Source of the DNA: Hemibagrus wyckioides
Taxonomy: Eukaryota; Chordata; Actinopteri; Siluriformes; Bagridae
Assembly (NCBI RefSeq): GCF_019097595.1
Contig: NC_080711.1
Span: forward strand, 19,919,928-19,983,927
Direction: 5' to 3'
Length of the DNA: 64,000 bases
Within the stretch, counting starts at the first letter, position 1. Each line of letters begins with the position of its first letter. The notes beneath the pieces are model-generated. The model was not told where the DNA came from. It made no database searches and saw only the letters and a list, made by a program, of their open reading frames with translations. Positions 58,889 through 64,000 of the stretch are shown here, in pieces. The translations under genes and the position numbers were made by a program.

Positions 58889-61800
58889 CTATATAGAGAG
58901 AAAGAGAGAGAGAGAGGAGGATCAGTTGTTTATAGAGTCTTACTCATTCTGTATCCTTATTATACAAACTCTTATATAAAATAAAATGTAAACGTTTTAA
59001 AAATATCAAATAAAAAAATAAAATAGAATTTGCTACAAGCACTAATAGCAGCCCATTGGGGCAGGAATCATGCTGCTCCATGCTCGGAGGAGGGGCAGCA
59101 GAAAGAATGGTTAATGTTAGGGTTTTTATTATTATTATTTACAGCAAATTAATCTAAATTTAAAGAAACCTCTATAGCAAATCATCCGAAGTAAATCAGC
59201 AAAGGAAAATGTAAACAAAATCATTATGTAATTATGTAAGTGCAGACAGTGTGCTAATGACACAGATCTGTTTCTGGTGTAAGATTTGTAATATTGCAAA
59301 AATCGGTTCTCCTTTTTTTGACGATCAAACAAAGAGAAGCCCTAGGTGCCCTAGCCCTAGCCCATCACGCTTACCATCCAGGCTATATTCACCCCTCACA
59401 GCTGAGGTTCCCCATTGCCTGGGTCCACCACAGCCCTGGCCAGGTTGTGATGAATCACATAATAATTTGCTATATGGAACCATTTCATTTAGAGTTTTCT
59501 TAAATTAAGGGTTCATGCACTTTACACGCTTCACATACACAAGTATGTTGCAATAAAAATTCCATAGCGCAGACGTATTGGTAAACATAAGGATATTGGG
59601 TTGAAAGTTCAGTTATGTATCATGCTTTTGTATCTCACACACACACGGTTTTATGAGGACCTGTCATTTACATGCAAAGCCTAACCCTGATTTCATGAAT
59701 TAAAATAAATTCTTTGCCTTTTTTTTTGTTAAATCATTTTGATTTATAATTTTTGGAAACATACTCTCTCGAAAACATGCCCTCTAACACACAAAACATT
59801 CACAACTGCATAAAATGGTAATGATCTCAAAGGTCCTCTATATAAACTCTATGGCTGGAAGAGCGAGGAGGTCAGCTGATAAGCAGCAATGGTGTGAGGA
59901 AATGCTTCAGCAGAACTGTGTTACGTAACCTTTAACCTTTGATTGTATGAGGGAGAGGGAGAGGCAGTTGCCAATAGAGGCAAAACAAGAGATTTCACAA
60001 TACACTTGAGCCAGACATGATTAGGAATAGCGATACTGCAACAGACTGCACTAATGCTGACACAAGAATTATATATATATAAATGTTCTGCTATAAAGTA
60101 GATAGCTTCATTCAAGGATGGCATCAGCTAGCTGGTACCTGGAGCCCTTGTTCTTGTTGCAACTCTCTACCTGTTATCAAGTGATTTCAAAACTCAAATA
60201 TTAGCATAATTAGCAATACTGTCTTGGTAGGAGGGACAGGTGATCTGTGCTTCCTGTCAATCAGAGCAATCCATTATGAGTGTGTGTTTAGGTTGTGTAT
60301 AAAAAAAAAATGGTGGTCTGTACACTTCTTCAGATTTGAAAGTTGTGTCACAGGAAGCATAGTTGTCCCTGGGGATTTGCAACAGCTACATTGTGGGAAA
60401 AGTTGGGTAAAAAGTCAAACAAATGGGTGTAAACATTCCATCTCTGTCTTACCCTTTAACGCTTCCTGCATGTAGGTCTTTATGTATCGCTGCCTTAGGT
60501 GGTCATTATGGGATGCCTGATCATCAATTCCTGTGGCTGTGATAATAACAGGATGACTGTTACCATAGCGACCCTTCACCCACCTCAGGACTCGGCGGAG
60601 CCCCCAGGGCACAACAGCTTGTCCCTTATAAGAGGACATCCAAGTTGGATCTGTCATGAACGAGCAGCTGTAATCATGGACAGATGAACTAGGTTGGAGG
60701 TCTCGTTTCAGTTTCGGGTAAACCAGACGAGTTGTGAAGTGATTGAGAGCAATAAAATCTATGGCTCCTTTAAGCTCAGACTTCTCACACTCCGAAAAGT
60801 GTGGCATATGAAAGCAGTCACGGCAGCTATTGGTATTAGTGTAGTCTATGTCCTGTAGGATAGGATCAAGGAAACGTCCAAGTTCAAAGAACAGGAAGTG
60901 TTGGACAGCACTGGCATGAGAGTCTACAAAGGGATTGGCTGGTTCGACCCAATCAGCATGGAGCGCAAAACTTATTTTTGCCCCCTGGTGTTGACGGAAA
61001 CGTGCGTTGTAAATATTCCATGCACGAGCATGTGCCATCAACACGTTGCGCACTACCATATCTCTTTCTTGTGCACTTACGTTATATGCTTCTATCAGAC
61101 GATTTGGTTCATTCACAGTGATCCAGACATCCACGAGTGTCCCAAATGTTTGAAAGCAATACGTGGCATAGTCAACAAATGCATCGCCTATACTCGTATT
61201 CATCCATCCACCTTGGGCATGTAGCACCCTTGGTAAGCCCAGTGTATGTGACCTGAGGGTGGGGTGGTAAAGTGTAACAGCTGCACCAATACCCTTCTTC
61301 TGGAGCTCAGTTAGCATGCAGTGGTAATATCGCACAGTTACTGCATCCGCAGACAGGATGTCACCATTGGGGAAAAGCCGAGGCCAATCCAGGGCAAATC
61401 TGTAATGCGACGTCCCTGTGGCTTCTAGGAGGTGGATGTGATGTTGAATAGCCAGGAAGTCAGTGCACTGGGAGCCACGAGTGTGAAGAGTTACTCCTAA
61501 GACAGGATGAAGGGAGCCATCGCCACTGAAGTTCCACCGATACAGAAAAGGATCATTGAACTGAGGTGAAAATGGCTGTAGATGGACCTGCAAAATTAGA
61601 GATAAGCACCAGTGAATGTGGGAAAGGTTCTAAAACAGCCCTCTAACTTGAATGGAGGTCAACTAATATTTAGGAAATATGGAGGAGTTTAGATCAAACA
61701 CATTTGTTTTAATCTGCTACCAAGGTCTGCTATCACATGTTGACATAACAGCCCACTTGGAGCTAGCCCTGCCCATTTTGTAACTGGACCATCCATTAGT

Positions 61801-63604
61801 GGTTGTACTACAGGAGTTGTACTACCTGTTTGGAACTGTACCACCAATGTAAATCTATACCCCTATTTGGAGCTGTACCACCCATTAGGAGTTGTACTAT
61901 CTATTAGGTGCTTTACCTCCATTTGGAGCTGTACCACATACTTGGATCTGTACTACCATTTGGAGCTCTACAAACCAATTTGTACTGTATCACTCGTTTG
62001 AATCTTTACCCCCATTTGGAGCTGTACCAACCACTCTGAACTGTACCACCAGTTTAAATCTTTACCCCCATTTGGAGATGTACCACAAATTTGGAGCTGT
62101 ACCACCCATTGAGCACTGTACTACATATTAGGTGCTATATCGTCATTTGGAACTGTATCAACAGTTTGAATCTTTAACCCTATTATGAGCTCTATTACCC
62201 GTTAGGTGCTGTACCACCATTTGGATCTGAACAAACCACTTTGAACTGTATCACCAGTTTGAGACTGTACCCCCATTTGGAGCTGTACAACTCATTTGGA
62301 GCTTTACCACCCATTAGGAGATGTGCCAACCATTAATGTACCATCTGTTTGGGGCTGTTCCACCCACTTTGAACTGTACCACTAGTTTTATATCTCAACC
62401 ACTCATCAGGAGCTTTACCACCCATCAGGAGCTATACTACCCAATAGGAGCTGCTCTACCCATTTGGAGCTGTACCACCAGTTTTGTATCTGGACCTCTT
62501 ATCAGGATCTGTACCACCCATTTGGACCTGTAGCACCTATTAGGAGCCATACAGTTCATGTCTACAGAAAAACACATAAGAAATGGACATAATACAATTA
62601 ATACAAACACGTGGCAGCACCTTAAGGGGAAAAAGAAATATGCCCTATATGTTGGAAAATTGTGCTCTCTTGTTTTACCTATTTCCCCTCACCTGCAGGA
62701 TAAAGTCTGATACTCCAAACTGGAAATTGCAGGGGAAATGACCATCAATGTCTCCCTCTGTCTCATCAGCAGGAAAGCCGTTGTCCTGGATGATCTGCAT
62801 GTAGTATTTAGCTGTTGATTTTGGGACCCTGGTGTATTCGGGCTGGTTGAAGTCGATGTAGAATAGTCCTCTTCTTATGCTGTAGCCACTGTTCCACTCA
62901 AACCCATCCACCAGAGACCAGGCTGTGTAGCCAAAAACCTTCACATGGTCCACTACCACCGCTAAAGTATAAAAATACACAGTATCCTAAATGTATAACA
63001 CTTGCATAAATCAAGTCTATTATTCTATTATGTCTATTATTGTGTCTATGAGTGTGACTGTGAATTATGATATTCACCCACTCCTCTAACCTTGAAGCAC
63101 TTGGTTAATAAATCTCTTCATGAGGTAAATGGCCACTGTGTCTTCCACTCCGACAGAGGCATCAGAGAACCAACTGCTCTCCGCCACCAGCACTGGAGGG
63201 TCCTCATACTCCTTCTGAATCCAGCCCAGAATTTTTCTCAGATTCAGTGCCCCTGTCTGACCAAACCGGGCCAAAGCTCTTCCTGCACGTACCGAATCAG
63301 GCCCAAATGCTAGTGAGAAGAAATCAGCAGTGCCACGCACCCAATGCTTTTCCTCTGGTGTAAAATTTGGGACCAGGGCTGGATGAGAAGAGCGTAGGGA
63401 CAAAGGATAGTCACCACCTCCATGTATAGGTTCTGCAAACCAGCCGATTATGGCCTCAACAGACTGCTGACACAGCTCCACATTCGCTGGTGTAGCCTGG
63501 GCTTTGAAAGGCTCCACCCAATAGGAGCCGAGTGTGATGGAGATTTGGCCATGCTGATGGGGACGGAAGTGCTTGTCGTAAACGTGCCATGCCGTTGCGT
63601 GAGC
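58488..63604 (-). CDS. klb: beta-klotho, partial (exons 2-5; exon 1 outside window)
   Basis: Exons, 5' to 3': 63604-63091, 62961-62693, 61587-60453, 58888-58488; phases agree and give 772 residues of the about 1040-residue protein. Beta-klotho is a single-pass cell-surface co-receptor that lets FGF19/FGF21-type hormones signal through FGF receptors. It has two glycosidase-like domains. Visible: the rest of KL1 (AHATAWHVYDKHFRPHQHGQ, GWFAEPIHGGGDYP, RGTADFFSLAFGP, VAESSWF), the linking KVFGYTAWSLVDGFEW, and KL2 (HYRFALDWPRLFPNGD, WITVNEPNRL, GAIDFIALNHFTTR, VVPWGLRRVLRWV, IITATGIDDQA). A transmembrane helix (PLLFFGMCVMVSVSVLAGVM) and a short very basic tail follow. In KL2 the acid/base motif NEP remains, but the nucleophile motif (E-N-G in true enzymes) reads TATG, so it is a pseudo-glycosidase. 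The GIDDQA and FGYTAWSLVDGFEW stretches favour klb over kl. Confidence 0.95.
58889..60452. other. klb intron 4
   Basis: AT-rich, no repeat of note other than a (GA)n near the exon 5 acceptor and a (TA)n at 60070-60080. Nothing coding. Confidence 0.5.
60453..61587 (-). CDS. klb: klb exon 4 (KL2 domain)
   Basis: 1135 nt with no interruption, from VHLQPFSPQFNDPFLYRWNF to TYMQEALK plus one base; acceptor ttgcag, donor gtaaga. The ORF reading past the donor is intron. Confidence 0.96.
61790..62550. repeat. degenerate tandem repeat in klb intron 3
   Basis: About thirty diverged copies of a roughly 24-bp word 'ccatttggagctgtaccacc' with variants 'cattaggagctgta' and 'gtttgaactgtacc'. Confidence 0.88.
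62693..62961 (-). CDS. klb: klb exon 3 (KL1-KL2 linker)
   Basis: VKVFGYTAWSLVDGFEW, SIRRGLFYIDFN and FPCNFQFGVSDFILQ. Acceptor ctttag, donor gtgagg. Confidence 0.95.
63091..63604 (-). CDS. klb: klb exon 2 (KL1 domain, C-terminal part)
   Basis: Begins in phase 0 with AHATAWHVY after acceptor tcacag and ends INQVLQ plus one base before donor gttaga. Contains SVEAIIGWFAEPIHGGGDY and VAESSWF, where human has AENGWF. Confidence 0.95.
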
Positions 63605-64000
63605 CTGTGAAATGCAAATATATGCACTTATTCAATCAAATTAAAATATTATACTTTGAATTACTTCAACTTTCACGTCATACTTTTTTTTATCAGTTTA
63701 TAGTTATAATATCATATCATGTACAAGTTCTCATTTCCACTTACATTAAAGCAACAATAAAGAGTTGTTTGCTCAGCTTGTTTTTTTTTATTTCTCTTGA
63801 AATAAATATGATAAAAAATGCAACAAGAATCCTGAATGTTCAAACTGTAAAGTTAAAATATACATTTCCACAGAAAATTTCACCATATTACTGATACCAA
63901 CAATGCGGCTTTTTAATCTGGTTATGTAACTGAGGACATGAAGCCTTTATTATCACCACACATACATTACAGCACAGTGGAATTCTTTTCTTCGCATATC
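63605..64000. other. klb intron 1 (part)
   Basis: AT-rich. The last 70 bp ('cctttattatcaccacacat', 'attacagcacagtggaattc') look like a widespread fish repeat cut by the window edge. Confidence 0.45.

Overview
This is a piece of a vertebrate, almost certainly teleost fish, nuclear genome. Four spliced genes can be read with consensus splice sites. They are embedded in DNA crowded with Tc1/mariner transposons, tRNA-derived SINEs, LINE ends, long (CA/TG)n, (TATC)n, (TA)n and (GA)n microsatellites, and minisatellites. The density of decayed Tc1 elements fits a catfish-like or related otophysan fish, but the species cannot be fixed from the sequence. Comparisons with human proteins are from family knowledge, not from a search.

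All four genes lie on the minus strand. From high to low coordinate they are: klb (beta-klotho, exons 2-5, 63604 to 58488, first exon beyond the window edge); ube2k (ubiquitin-conjugating enzyme E2 K, complete, 7 exons, 54352 to 48439, 200 aa); chrna9-type nicotinic acetylcholine receptor subunit (complete, 6 exons, 45057 to 41450, 479 aa); and nsun7 (NOP2/Sun methyltransferase-like protein, 11 coding exons, 35736 to about 184, about 679 aa with an uncertain C terminus). The phases of all adjoining exons agree. Order and relative orientation match human 4p14 (KLB, UBE2K, CHRNA9, NSUN7), but the human genes lying between them are absent here.

Region by region. 1-38.4 kb is nsun7. Its 14.5-kb intron 1 (20892-35405) holds a tandem array of tRNA-like units, a GA-rich tract, over 2 kb of degenerate AAACCAGG repeat, a LINE 3' end, a fold-back Tc1 derivative and a 28-bp minisatellite. 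The shorter introns 6-9 are largely TG/CA repeat, which forms the polypyrimidine tract of several 3' splice sites. A perfect palindromic X-box (RFX site) and tandem octamer motifs sit at 38.34-38.5 kb, next to a possible nsun7 5' exon. 38.6-41.4 kb is intergenic. 41.4-45.1 kb is chrna9, with a long (TA)n tract abutting one splice acceptor. 45.1-48.4 kb is intergenic with a 30-odd-bp minisatellite. 48.4-54.4 kb is ube2k, with a Tc1 copy, a fold-back element and a MITE in introns. 54.4-58.5 kb is intergenic with a related Tc1 copy carrying a nested insertion. 58.5-64 kb is klb.

The genes do not form a pathway: klb is an endocrine FGF co-receptor, ube2k a ubiquitin enzyme, chrna9 a hair-cell type ion-channel subunit and nsun7 a testis-associated RNA methyltransferase relative. 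I see no defence cluster, CRISPR array or other gene system. The most interesting material is the Tc1-derived fold-back elements, the microsatellite-built splice sites, the GC-AG intron in ube2k and the putative RFX-type promoter element of nsun7.
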